DNA from: Deltaproteobacteria bacterium
GTDB lineage: Bacteria; Desulfobacterota; Binatia; Binatales; Binataceae
Reading direction: 5' to 3'
Assembly: GCA_021799555.1 (NCBI GenBank)
Contig: JAJZAG010000067.1
Location: forward strand, 1-13,322
Length of the DNA: 13,322 bases
This document shows, piece by piece, positions 1-7,125 of this stretch (its first letter is position 1; each line of letters opens with the position of its first letter). The notes beneath the pieces are model-generated. The model had not been told where the DNA came from, ran no database searches, and saw only the letters and a program-made list of their open reading frames with translations. The position numbers were made by a program, and so were the translations under genes.

Positions 1-105
1 TTCGCCGCAGCTTGCACAGGTGCCGGGATTGACGGCGCGCAGAGCGTCATGTGAGCGGCGCTTGTTCTTTTTCGAGTGAGAGGTTCGGCGTTTGGGTGCT
101 TGCAT
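1..105 (-). CDS. rpmF: Ribosomal protein L32 (bL32), C-terminus cut by window edge
   Basis: This is the first 35 codons of the 50S subunit protein bL32. The protein begins MQAPKRRTSHSKKNKRRSH, the basic, Lys/Arg/Ser-rich start typical of the family, and ends at the window edge inside a C-x2-C pair (Cys30, Cys33). That pair marks the zinc-binding (C+) form; the second Cys pair would lie outside the window. The ATG is preceded by AGGA at 116-119 with a 10-base spacer. It lies 34 bases after the stop of yceD, the widespread yceD-rpmF pairing, so cotranscription with yceD is very likely. In many bacteria plsX and fab genes follow, which would be off the left edge here. Confidence 0.92.
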   Translation of the reverse strand, partial: MQAPKRRTSHSKKNKRRSHDALRAVNPGTCASCGE

Positions 106-139
106 GGCAAATATTTCCTGCGTTTGGAATTGAATGAAC

Positions 140-676
140 TTACGGGCGCGAGACCTTGAGCATGCGCAGCGCCGCGAGCCGCGAATCGAGCCGCACTTCG
201 CGGCATCCGCACATCTCCCGGTTAAGATTGATCCCACACTGCGGACACAGCCCACGGCAATCCTCGTGGCACAGAGGCCGGGTTGGCAGCGACAGCATGA
301 TCTGCTCGCGCACGAGCGGACTCAAATCGATCTCGTCTCCATCGTAGAGCGAGAACTCCAGGTCGTCCACCTTGAGATTTTTCTCGTTGGCCGGGCCGAT
401 CGCCTTTGGTGCAAGGACGAAACGAAACGGACCTGCCGCCGAGGCGTCAAATTCCTCGGCGCAACGTGCACAGACGGCCGCAGTGCGCGCCTGAATTTCT
501 CCCCTGAAAAACAGGTCTGTGCCTGCACGGTAGTATGAAACGCTGACGGCGATCGGGCCTTCGACGCGGTATTCGCGCACGGGGCCTTGCCCTAAAATCC
601 GATTGATTTCAGATTCCGGCTCGGCAAAGGAAGTTTCCTTAGCCTCGGCGGTTATGTCGTCCAGCCTAAGTTTCAC
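140..676 (-). CDS. yceD: YceD / DUF177 family protein
   Basis: A 178-residue protein of the YceD (DUF177) family, almost always encoded just before rpmF. In bacteria and plastids the family has been linked to 23S rRNA processing and ribosome assembly. Visible signs are C69-x2-C72 and, near the C-terminus, a Cys cluster at C136, C140, C144 and C147 in the form PLCHEDCRGLCPQCG, the family signature; C156 and C158 follow. The arrangement suggests metal binding, which is inference. The start is GTG at 674-676; no stronger in-frame start lies upstream, and a G-rich run sits about 10 bases before it. A separate promoter upstream is described at 713-740. Function beyond the family assignment is not visible. 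Confidence 0.87.
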   Translation of the reverse strand: MKLRLDDITAEAKETSFAEPESEINRILGQGPVREYRVEGPIAVSVSYYRAGTDLFFRGEIQARTAAVCARCAEEFDASAAGPFRFVLAPKAIGPANEKNLKVDDLEFSLYDGDEIDLSPLVREQIMLSLPTRPLCHEDCRGLCPQCGINLNREMCGCREVRLDSRLAALRMLKVSRP

Positions 677-706
677 GGAAATTCGCCCCGGTAAGCGGGA
701 TTGCGA

Positions 707-721
707 TGCAAGATTATTGCA
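707..721. promoter_or_regulatory. 15-bp palindrome TGCAA-N5-TTGCA over the yceD promoter
   Basis: TGCAAGATTATTGCA is a perfect 5+5 inverted repeat with a 5-base centre. It covers the proposed -10 element of the yceD-rpmF promoter, a position where a bound repressor would block RNA polymerase. No regulator is known from this window, and a palindrome this short can occur by chance. Confidence 0.25.
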
Positions 722-740
722 CGTCAGCGCCGATGTTCAA
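713..740 (-). promoter_or_regulatory. Candidate sigma-70 promoter for yceD-rpmF
   Basis: Read on the minus strand: TTGAAC (735-740, 4 of 6 to the -35 consensus), a 16-base spacer, and AATAAT (713-718, 5 of 6 to the -10 consensus) preceded by TGC, an extended -10. The -35 overlaps the nth stop codon. Transcription would start near 706, giving a leader of about 30 bases before the yceD GTG. This fits independent, high-level expression of the ribosomal protein genes. Confidence 0.5.
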
Positions 741-1438
741 ACATGGATCGAGCGAGGGTGGGACGGCAATGCTTTCAGGCCGATTTTCGGGCAATCGGGA
801 GCTATCGAGCAATTCTCGCAGGCGGGATTGCGCGCAGAGCACACTCGGCGACCATGCAGGATTAGACGCATCGAGAATGCGCTCCATTCGGACGGTGGCA
901 ATATCGCGGCCAGGTCGCGCTCGATCTTGACCGGGTCGCTGTTGCGCGTAAGGCCGAGGCGGTACGTGACGCGGCGCACATGGGTATCGACGGCGAAACC
1001 CGGTTGCTGAAAAACGTGGCCGCGGATCACGTTGGCGGTTTTGCGGCCGACACCGGTCAAGGCGACAAGATCATCCATCGACTCAGGAACCTCGCCACCG
1101 TGGCGTTCGACGACCTGGCGCGCAGCGGAGATAAGAGAATTGGCTTTCTGGCGAAAGAAACCCGTCGAAGCGATCAGCTTCTCGATTCGCGCGCGCGGCG
1201 CGGCGGCGGTCGCGCGCGCGTCGGGAAATTCGGCAAATAGCGCCGGAGTGACCTTATTGACGCGCTCGTCGGTGCATTGGGCTGACAGTATCGTGGCGGC
1301 AAGGCATTGCCACGGAGTCGAAAAATCGAGACTTATGCGTGCATCGGGATAGAGCCGCGCAAGTATGCGCCCGATTCGCGCCGCGCGCGAAGCGCGGGCC
1401 CGGTGCGACTCGCGCCGCAGTATCGAGGATCGCGTCAT
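737..1438 (-). CDS. nth: Endonuclease III (DNA glycosylase/AP lyase)
   Basis: A 233-residue endonuclease III, a base-excision repair enzyme that removes oxidised pyrimidines and cuts the abasic site by beta-elimination. The helix-hairpin-helix reads LTGVGRKTAN (127-136) with catalytic Lys133. Catalytic Asp151 lies in VDTHVRR, 18 residues later as in E. coli (K120/D138). The 4Fe-4S cluster loop C200-x6-C207-x2-C210-x5-C216 is intact. Length is slightly above the usual ~211 because of an Arg-rich N-terminal stretch of about 15 residues. The ATG lies 3 bases after the stop of glpD, so the two are probably translationally coupled. The C-terminal tail past the cluster is short and family-typical. 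Confidence 0.96.
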   Translation of the reverse strand: MTRSSILRRESHRARASRAARIGRILARLYPDARISLDFSTPWQCLAATILSAQCTDERVNKVTPALFAEFPDARATAAAPRARIEKLIASTGFFRQKANSLISAARQVVERHGGEVPESMDDLVALTGVGRKTANVIRGHVFQQPGFAVDTHVRRVTYRLGLTRNSDPVKIERDLAAILPPSEWSAFSMRLILHGRRVCSARNPACENCSIAPDCPKIGLKALPSHPRSIHV

Positions 1439-1441
1439 CAG

Positions 1442-3097
1442 CTACACCGGAGCGCGGCGACGAGCCATCTCGACGCCGAACGACTCGAGTTCGCGCGCCT
1501 GGCGCGCGGAGTCCCATCGCAATTCGGTTGCCATCAATTGCGCGACAACCGGTGCGGCGGCGATTGCCTCGGTCGGATACCGCCAGGACATCGCGGTGCG
1601 CCGAACCATGAAGTCGGCCAAATTCAATACCATCTCGTTGCGCACAGCGTGGATCACCTCGGCGCCGATAACAGGGCATCCGGGCGCGAGCGGACGCGCC
1701 AATCCGGGGCGGGCTGCGGCGATCCGCGCGGGAATGCCCGCACGGGTTCCATAGCGAGCGAGCAGAATTTCGCGCGCGTCGCGCGAAATTCCGGCAAGCG
1801 CCTGCGCGCCTTCGCCGGTGGGTCCATCGCCGGCGTCGTCGCGGCGCGCGCCCGGCAACGGCGTTTCGCGGGTCGGGCATACTACGGGTGAGCGCCCGAG
1901 ATTCTTCATCGCTCGCGTGACGAGTTTTTCGGCGATCTCGCGATGCGTTGTCAGCTTGCCGCCGGCCACGGTGAGCATCCCGGACGAGCTTTCAAGGATG
2001 ACTTCTTCTCGCGGTACGGAGGACGGCGCTTTTGAGTCGGCGCTGTCCTCAACTAGCGCGCGCAATCCGGCGAAGCTTGATGCGACATCTTGAGGAGTGA
2101 GCTTGATTCCCGGCAGGCTCTCGGCGACAACCCCGAGCAGATAGGCAACGTCGCTGCGATCGGGGGCGACGCGTGCGGGGTCGCCGTCGTAATCGGTATC
2201 GGTGGTGCCGACCAACACGTAGGACTCGTGCGGCATGACGAAAACGATTCGTCCCCCGTCGTCAGCCAATACCAATGAATCATGCACCGGCAGCGAAGTG
2301 CGCGGAAAAACCAGGTGCACTCCCTTGGTCAGTCGCACGCAATTGCCCACGGACGGATCATCAAGGCGGCGGAGATGATCGACCCACGGACCGGCAGCGT
2401 TGACGATAAGGCTGGCGCGGACCTCAAATTCCGTGCCCGTAACGAGGTCAGTCACCGCCATCGCGGCGAGCCGTTCGTCGGCACCGCGAATCAAGCGTTC
2501 GACACTAGCGTAGTTGGCGATTGCGGCGCTATGGAGAGCGGCGTCGAGAATATTCTCGAAGGTGATTCGCGCGTCGTCGGCCCAGGCGTCGAAATAGAGC
2601 GCGCCTCCGGCAAGCTCCGCGCGCGATAGCGCCGGTTCCGCTTCGCGGACTCTCGCCGCGCTCAAATTACGATGCCACTCCGCCCGCGGCATCCGCGCGA
2701 TCAGATCGTAGAGCCACAGCCCCATCGACATAGTGAAACGTCCGAAACCGCGTCCGCGGTATATCGGAAAGAGAAAGCGCATTGGCTTTACGAGATGAGG
2801 TGCCGTGCGGCGGCGCAGACGCTCGCGCTCGCGCAGCGCCTCATAGACGAGTTTCAATTGGCCCTGAGGAAGGTAGCGGAATCCGCCGTGAATCAGCTTC
2901 GAGGAACGCGAAGAGGTGGCTCCGGCGAAGTCACCGCGCTCGACTAACGCGACGCGAAGTCCCCGCATCGCAGCATCGCGCGCGATCGCGGCGCCGTTGA
3001 TTCCGCCTCCGATAATCGCGAGGTCGAACTGCTCGGCGCCAAGTCGCTCAAGCGCGCGGGCACGGTCGAGCGGATTCTCGTCCGGCGTCATCGCCAT
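1442..3097 (-). CDS. glpD: FAD-dependent glycerol-3-phosphate dehydrogenase (aerobic type)
   Basis: A 551-residue homologue of GlpD, which oxidises sn-glycerol 3-phosphate to dihydroxyacetone phosphate at the membrane and passes electrons to quinone. The N-terminal Rossmann FAD site reads IIGGGINGAA (28-37), followed by the family block TSSRSSKLIHGGFRYL (61-76). Later come VNAAGPWV, VLVGTTDTDYDGDP, FAGLRAL (active-site Arg region) and AGGKLTTHREIAEKL, then the C-terminal domain. E. coli GlpD is 501 residues; the extra length is about 20 residues at the N-terminus plus loops. The first of two in-frame ATGs (3097, 3091) is used here; neither has a good Shine-Dalgarno sequence. No glycerol kinase or facilitator is nearby, so the substrate may come from phospholipid turnover. 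Confidence 0.94.
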   Translation of the reverse strand: MAMTPDENPLDRARALERLGAEQFDLAIIGGGINGAAIARDAAMRGLRVALVERGDFAGATSSRSSKLIHGGFRYLPQGQLKLVYEALRERERLRRRTAPHLVKPMRFLFPIYRGRGFGRFTMSMGLWLYDLIARMPRAEWHRNLSAARVREAEPALSRAELAGGALYFDAWADDARITFENILDAALHSAAIANYASVERLIRGADERLAAMAVTDLVTGTEFEVRASLIVNAAGPWVDHLRRLDDPSVGNCVRLTKGVHLVFPRTSLPVHDSLVLADDGGRIVFVMPHESYVLVGTTDTDYDGDPARVAPDRSDVAYLLGVVAESLPGIKLTPQDVASSFAGLRALVEDSADSKAPSSVPREEVILESSSGMLTVAGGKLTTHREIAEKLVTRAMKNLGRSPVVCPTRETPLPGARRDDAGDGPTGEGAQALAGISRDAREILLARYGTRAGIPARIAAARPGLARPLAPGCPVIGAEVIHAVRNEMVLNLADFMVRRTAMSWRYPTEAIAAAPVVAQLMATELRWDSARQARELESFGVEMARRRAPV

Positions 3098-3143
3098 TCT
3101 TATAGCGCCTACAGCGGGCGTTTAGGACCGCCGAGCGCCGCGC

Positions 3144-3776
3144 TCAATCCTCGGGATCTTCCTGAAAAGAATAACGTTCCTCGCGCCACGGATCCGCGTG
3201 ATTATGATAGCCGCGCACTTCCCAGAAGCCGCGCTTATCGAACTCCGAAAATTCAATCCCGCGTACCCACTTGGCGCTCTTCCACGCGTAGAGCTTGGGC
3301 ACGACCAAGCGCAGCGGAAAGCCATGATCGGGCGAAAGGTCGCGACCATCATGGCGATGCGCCAAAATTACGTCATCGTCGAGGAACTCGTTAAGCGGCA
3401 GATTAGCCGAGTATCCCTGCTCACAATGGATGACGACGAAACGGGCCTCAGGCTTCAGCGACACAAGCTTCATCAGGTCGAGTACTTTGACGCCTTCCCA
3501 TTCGTTGTCGAGCCGGGACCACGAGGTGACGCAGTGAAAATCGCTAATCTGCTTCGATTGCGGAAGGGCGCGGAATTCCTCATAGGAGAAGCGCAATTCC
3601 TTTTCGACCAATCCAACCACTCGAAAATCCCACTTGGCCGCGTTGAAGCGCGGCGTCGGACCGTAGGACAGGACCGGAAACTTGTCGGTCAGAACCTGAC
3701 CCGGTGGGACTCGGGCTTCGAGTTCTTCAATCTTGAGCGGCTTTCCCATACCGCTCTTAATAGCGGAGCGCGGCAT
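3144..3776 (-). CDS. Sulfite-oxidase-like molybdopterin oxidoreductase, cytoplasmic
   Basis: A 210-residue member of the short sulfite-oxidase-like group (oxidoreductase molybdopterin-binding fold, COG2041). The family look is clear: PPGQVLTDKFPVLSYGPTPR near the N-terminus, FHCVTSWSRLDNEWEGV with Cys82 as the expected molybdenum ligand, KLYAWKSAKWVRGIEF (161-176), and the ending FWEVRGYHNHADPWREERY. There is no twin-arginine signal, no haem domain and no dimerisation domain, so it is a bare catalytic domain acting in the cytoplasm; its substrate is not known. The start is uncertain: ATG at 3776 or 3749 (residue 10, MGKPLK), the latter behind a purine-rich AAGAG. It sits 15 bases after icd and 46 before glpD. 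Confidence 0.86.
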   Translation of the reverse strand: MPRSAIKSGMGKPLKIEELEARVPPGQVLTDKFPVLSYGPTPRFNAAKWDFRVVGLVEKELRFSYEEFRALPQSKQISDFHCVTSWSRLDNEWEGVKVLDLMKLVSLKPEARFVVIHCEQGYSANLPLNEFLDDDVILAHRHDGRDLSPDHGFPLRLVVPKLYAWKSAKWVRGIEFSEFDKRGFWEVRGYHNHADPWREERYSFQEDPED

Positions 3777-3791
3777 GTCGCGAAAGGGTTT

Positions 3792-4967
3792 TCATGAGCG
3801 ACTTCGGCGCATCGCCTGAACCACCGCCTCCGTCATCTCGAGGGTCGAAGCCTCGCCGCCCAGATCACGTGTAAGCACGCGGCCCGAGCGCAGGACGGCG
3901 GCAATCGCAGCGCGAATTTTCCGGGCGGCGGCGGAACGGCCCAGATATTCGAGCATCATCGCGGCGGAAAGGATCGCGGCGATGGGATTGGCGAGGTTCT
4001 TCCCTGCGATATCGGGCGCGGTGCCGTGAACAGCCTCAAAGATTGCGCCTTTGTCGCCGTAATTGGCGCCCGGCACAAGGCCCAAGCCTCCGATCAGACC
4101 GGCGCACAGGTCAGAGACGATATCACCGTATAGGTTTTCGAGGAGCAAAATATCGAATGAGCTCGGATTGGTGACCAACCGCATACATGCGGCGTCTACG
4201 ATTTGCTCCTGGTAGCGGATTTCCGGGTAGCCTTTTGCGACCGAGCGCGCACACTCAAGGAACAGGCCGTCGGAGAGCTTCATGATATTAGCCTTGTGAA
4301 TCGCCGTGACAGACTTGCGTCGGTTGCGCCGCGCGTATTCGAAGGCGAAGCGCGCGATTCGTTTTGAGGCGCGCGCGGTGATTATCTTGATGCTCTCGAC
4401 GACGCCGGGGGCGACTTCATGCTCGATTCCCGAATAGAGATCCTCTGTATTCTCGCGCACGACGATCAGATCGACGTCGCGAAACGGGGTATGCACGCCC
4501 TTAAAGCTGACCGTGGGACGCAAGTTGGCGTAGAGGTCGAAAGTCTTGCGCAGGTACACGTTGATTGAGCGGTAGCCGACTCCAACGCGTGTTTCGAGCG
4601 GACCCTTGAGGGCAACTCCAGTGCGGGTCAGAGACTCGAGCAGATCGTCTGGGACGGGATTTCCATACCGTTTGAGCGCGCCCGCTCCAGCGGCCTGCCG
4701 ATCCCAATCGATCTTGACGCCGGCGGCTTTGATTACTTCAACGGCGGCGCCGATGACTTCGGGGCCGACGCCGTCGCCGAGAATTAGTGTCACGACCGGG
4801 ATCGCATCAACGTGGGCGGCGCTCAGACCGTTGGATTTGACAGCCCTTTTGCCGCGACGCGCGGTTGAAATCGTGCGTGAGGATTTCGAAAACCCATTTG
4901 CGCCGCCGTGCGCGCGCGAGTTGAGAGTGATGCCGGTGTTGCGATGCTGCTTGCTGAGGGAACTCAT
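3792..4967 (-). CDS. icd: NAD-type isocitrate dehydrogenase with N-terminal extension
   Basis: A 391-residue decarboxylating dehydrogenase converting isocitrate to 2-oxoglutarate in the TCA cycle. Substrate motif RSINVYLR (133-140), Arg150, Lys225 in HKANIM, and metal-binding Asp258, Asp282 and Asp286 (NLYGDIVSDLCAG) are present. The match to the IDH3 type runs through KTFDLYANLRP, HKANIMKLSDGLF and LCAGLIGGLG. The coenzyme loop HGTAPDIAGK (314-323) has Asp319-Ile320 where NADP enzymes have Lys-Tyr, so NAD is the likely cofactor. Homology begins near residue 57; the first 56 residues are Ser/Arg/Lys/Gly-rich. GGAG (4972-4975) sits only 4 bases before the ATG; an in-frame GTG at the homology start is an alternative. 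3-Isopropylmalate or homoisocitrate dehydrogenase is less likely. Confidence 0.85.
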   Translation of the reverse strand: MSSLSKQHRNTGITLNSRAHGGANGFSKSSRTISTARRGKRAVKSNGLSAAHVDAIPVVTLILGDGVGPEVIGAAVEVIKAAGVKIDWDRQAAGAGALKRYGNPVPDDLLESLTRTGVALKGPLETRVGVGYRSINVYLRKTFDLYANLRPTVSFKGVHTPFRDVDLIVVRENTEDLYSGIEHEVAPGVVESIKIITARASKRIARFAFEYARRNRRKSVTAIHKANIMKLSDGLFLECARSVAKGYPEIRYQEQIVDAACMRLVTNPSSFDILLLENLYGDIVSDLCAGLIGGLGLVPGANYGDKGAIFEAVHGTAPDIAGKNLANPIAAILSAAMMLEYLGRSAAARKIRAAIAAVLRSGRVLTRDLGGEASTLEMTEAVVQAMRRSRS

Positions 4968-4986
4968 CAGACTCCATTACTTTCAG

Positions 4987-6315
4987 TTAATCGTTCACAA
5001 TTGCGAAAAATAGATCGGCGACGTTCGTGCCGGTTGGACCGGTGCGAAACAAATCGCCGGCCGCCTCCAGAAGATTGTACGCGTCATAGCGGGCCAGTGC
5101 TGTAGCAGCGGTAAACCCCCGAGCGGCCGCGCGCGCGACCGTCGCCCGGGTGGCGAAACCGCCCGCCGCATCGGTAGGCCCGTCGATTCCGTCACTGCCG
5201 GCGACTAGCGCGTAAATTTCACGGGCCGCATAGCGTTGCGCGATCGCCGCCGCCATCGCGAGCGCGCAATGTTGGGCGCGGCCGCCCTTGCCGCTGCCGC
5301 GCACGGTAACCACCGGCTCGCCGCCGGCGATCGCGCAGACTTTTCCGTGCGGCAGTGCTGCGACGCGAGCGGCTAGCGCGCGGCCGAGGTCGTCGGCCTC
5401 GCCACGCAGCTCCGCTAACCGTTCGACACGATAGCCGGCGGCGACTGCCGCGCGCCCGGCGGCCTCGAGCGCGGTCGAATTGTCGCCGACGATCGCGTTG
5501 GTCACCCCTGCGAAGGCCGCGTCGCCGGCCTTCAGCGTCTCGGGAAATTGACCGGCCGCACCGCGCTCAAGATGATCTCGGACAGGTTCGGGCGCTCGTC
5601 CCCATACGCCGCGCCGCTTAAGAACCGATACGGCGTCGGCAAAGGTTGTCGGGTCGGGCGCGGTGGGTCCCGATCCGATCGTGGCGAGATCATTGCCTGG
5701 CACGTCGGAGAGAATCAGACTGAAGCTGCGCGCGGGCGCGGCGGCGGCGGCGAGCCTGCCGCCCTTGATGGCCGAGAGATGCTTGCGGACGATGTTGATT
5801 TCGCGGATTGGCGCTCCAGCGCGCAAGAGCGCCCGCGTCACGACAATCTTATCTTCCAAGGTGATCCCCTCGTCCGGCGCGGCGAGCATCGCCGAGGCGC
5901 CGCCCGACAACGCGACAATCAACAGATCTTCGCTGCGCAGTCCGTGCGCCAAGTCGAGCGCGGCATGCGCGCTGTGCTCGGACGAACGGCCGGGAATCGG
6001 ATGTTCTGCGCGCAGAACGTCGATTCGGCGCAATTGCGGATCATCGGCAGCGACTGGGATCACGGCGATCCCGTCTGCGATCCTGTCGCCAAGGCGGCTT
6101 TCGAGTGCCAACGCCATCGCGGCCGCTGCTTTGCCCGCGACGAGCACGCTGACGCGGCGCGCCGCAGCGATTTCGGGTTGTAATTTGACGGCTGCGGCGA
6201 TCGCACCGTCGAGCGCGCTATACATCAGCCGAGCAGGATCGACCGCGGTAATGGCGGCCCGATAAAGCCGCTCAAGGTCGGCGCGCGCGACGGCTTCGCG
6301 ATCGGGGAATTGCAT
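4987..6315 (-). CDS. gckA: Glycerate 2-kinase (DUF4147 + MOFRL domains)
   Basis: A 442-residue kinase of the GckA/TtuD family, which phosphorylates D-glycerate to 2-phosphoglycerate, feeding products of glyoxylate, serine or tartronate metabolism into lower glycolysis. The N-terminal DUF4147 domain shows VAGKA (59-63), LSGGASAM (136-143), NIVRKHLSAIKGGRLA (174-189) and LSDVPGND followed by IGSGPT and DPTTF. The C-terminal MOFRL domain shows GGEPVVTVRGSGKGGRAQ and LVAGSDGIDGPTDAAGG. The MOFRL motif reads GGRAQH rather than the commoner GGRNQE. No Shine-Dalgarno sequence is seen before the ATG; a CACAAT 9 bases upstream might be a -10 of a nearly leaderless message. It ends 19 bases before icd. 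Confidence 0.9.
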   Translation of the reverse strand: MQFPDREAVARADLERLYRAAITAVDPARLMYSALDGAIAAAVKLQPEIAAARRVSVLVAGKAAAAMALALESRLGDRIADGIAVIPVAADDPQLRRIDVLRAEHPIPGRSSEHSAHAALDLAHGLRSEDLLIVALSGGASAMLAAPDEGITLEDKIVVTRALLRAGAPIREINIVRKHLSAIKGGRLAAAAAPARSFSLILSDVPGNDLATIGSGPTAPDPTTFADAVSVLKRRGVWGRAPEPVRDHLERGAAGQFPETLKAGDAAFAGVTNAIVGDNSTALEAAGRAAVAAGYRVERLAELRGEADDLGRALAARVAALPHGKVCAIAGGEPVVTVRGSGKGGRAQHCALAMAAAIAQRYAAREIYALVAGSDGIDGPTDAAGGFATRATVARAAARGFTAATALARYDAYNLLEAAGDLFRTGPTGTNVADLFFAIVND

Positions 6316-6332
6316 AGCGAGAACATTGTGCC

Positions 6333-6354
6333 ATGCGCGACGCTACACGCGCAT
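6333..6354. other. 7-bp perfect hairpin between rpiA and gckA
   Basis: ATGCGCG (6333-6339) and CGCGCAT (6348-6354) form a perfect 7-bp stem with an 8-base loop, in the 59-base gap between the rpiA stop and the gckA start. No T-run follows on either strand, so a classic intrinsic terminator is not supported. It could slow decay or transcription, or mark an operon boundary. Confidence 0.35.
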
Positions 6355-6374
6355 CCGGGGCGCCCGGGAATGGT

Positions 6375-7088
6375 TTAGCGGGCGCGCAGAGTCTTGATTT
6401 CGCCCGACTTCATCGCGACGATTACCACCGTGGCCATCGCGGCGAAGATTCCGGTGCCGACAATGCCCGGAATCGCGCGCAGATCGCGATCGAGCCGGGC
6501 GGGATTGTGGATTTCCTTGACGGCGCAATCGAGGATCAGGTTGCCGTTGTCGGTTACGAAATCGGCGCCATCCCTTCTGCGGATCGCAGGTTTGAGCCCA
6601 AGTGCCGCCGCTTTGCGCGCGGCTAGCGGGATCGCGAAAGGAACGACTTCCACAGGCAGGTTGCCTCGCGCGCCGAGTTTGCGCACGAGCTTTTCCTCGC
6701 CGACGAGGATGATCAGCTTGCGCGCGGAAGCGGCGACGATCTTTTCGCGCACCAGCGCGCCGCCGTAGCCTTTGATCAGGTTTAGACGCGGATCGACTTC
6801 GTCAGCGCCGTCGAAATCGAGATCGATTTTCGGCACGTCGGCTAGCGCTACGACTTCGATTCCGAGCGAGCGGGCAAGCTCCTCGCTCGCGCGCGAAGTC
6901 GGCACGCCGCGCACCGCGATCAGGCTGCGGCCGAGCGCGTTGATAAACGCCGAGGCGGCGCGGCCCGTACCGAGACCGATCACCTGATGCGGGCGAAGGT
7001 GACGCAGCGCGTACTTACTGAGCGCCTCCATTTGAGATTGCGGGTCAATCTGCGATTGCGGCGCTGCGCGGATAATCGTCACTCCCAT
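6375..7088 (-). CDS. rpiA: Ribose-5-phosphate isomerase A
   Basis: A 237-residue RpiA, interconverting ribose 5-phosphate and ribulose 5-phosphate in the pentose phosphate pathway. The catalytic set is complete: Asp93 and Asp96 in DGADE, Lys106 in KGYGG and Glu115 in REKI, all offset by exactly 12 from E. coli numbering (81, 84, 94, 103). The phosphate loop reads GLGTGRAA (38-45) where the best-known members read GTGSTA. The first 19 residues precede the conserved fold. The ATG at 7088 is backed by GAGGA at 7095-7099 with a 6-base spacer, so the longer start is favoured over Met20. It follows folE by 37 bases. Confidence 0.96.
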   Translation of the reverse strand: MGVTIIRAAPQSQIDPQSQMEALSKYALRHLRPHQVIGLGTGRAASAFINALGRSLIAVRGVPTSRASEELARSLGIEVVALADVPKIDLDFDGADEVDPRLNLIKGYGGALVREKIVAASARKLIILVGEEKLVRKLGARGNLPVEVVPFAIPLAARKAAALGLKPAIRRRDGADFVTDNGNLILDCAVKEIHNPARLDRDLRAIPGIVGTGIFAAMATVVIVAMKSGEIKTLRAR

Positions 7089-7125
7089 GCGCGTTCCTCT
7101 TCGCGCCCCTAGCCGGCAGCACGCG

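Noticed and set aside
1254..1880. 208-codon minus-strand frame across the nth/glpD junction
   Set aside because: The composition is Arg/Ala-rich as expected from a shifted frame; glpD and nth explain the region.
3089..3104. TATAAG just before the two glpD ATGs as a -10 for a leaderless message
   Set aside because: It is a good -10 match, but no -35 was found at a proper distance and the gene is close behind another co-directional gene; not enough to call.
5548..6183. 211-codon plus-strand frame within gckA
   Set aside because: It is antisense to a complete glycerate 2-kinase, with Arg/Gly-rich low-complexity translation and no motif.
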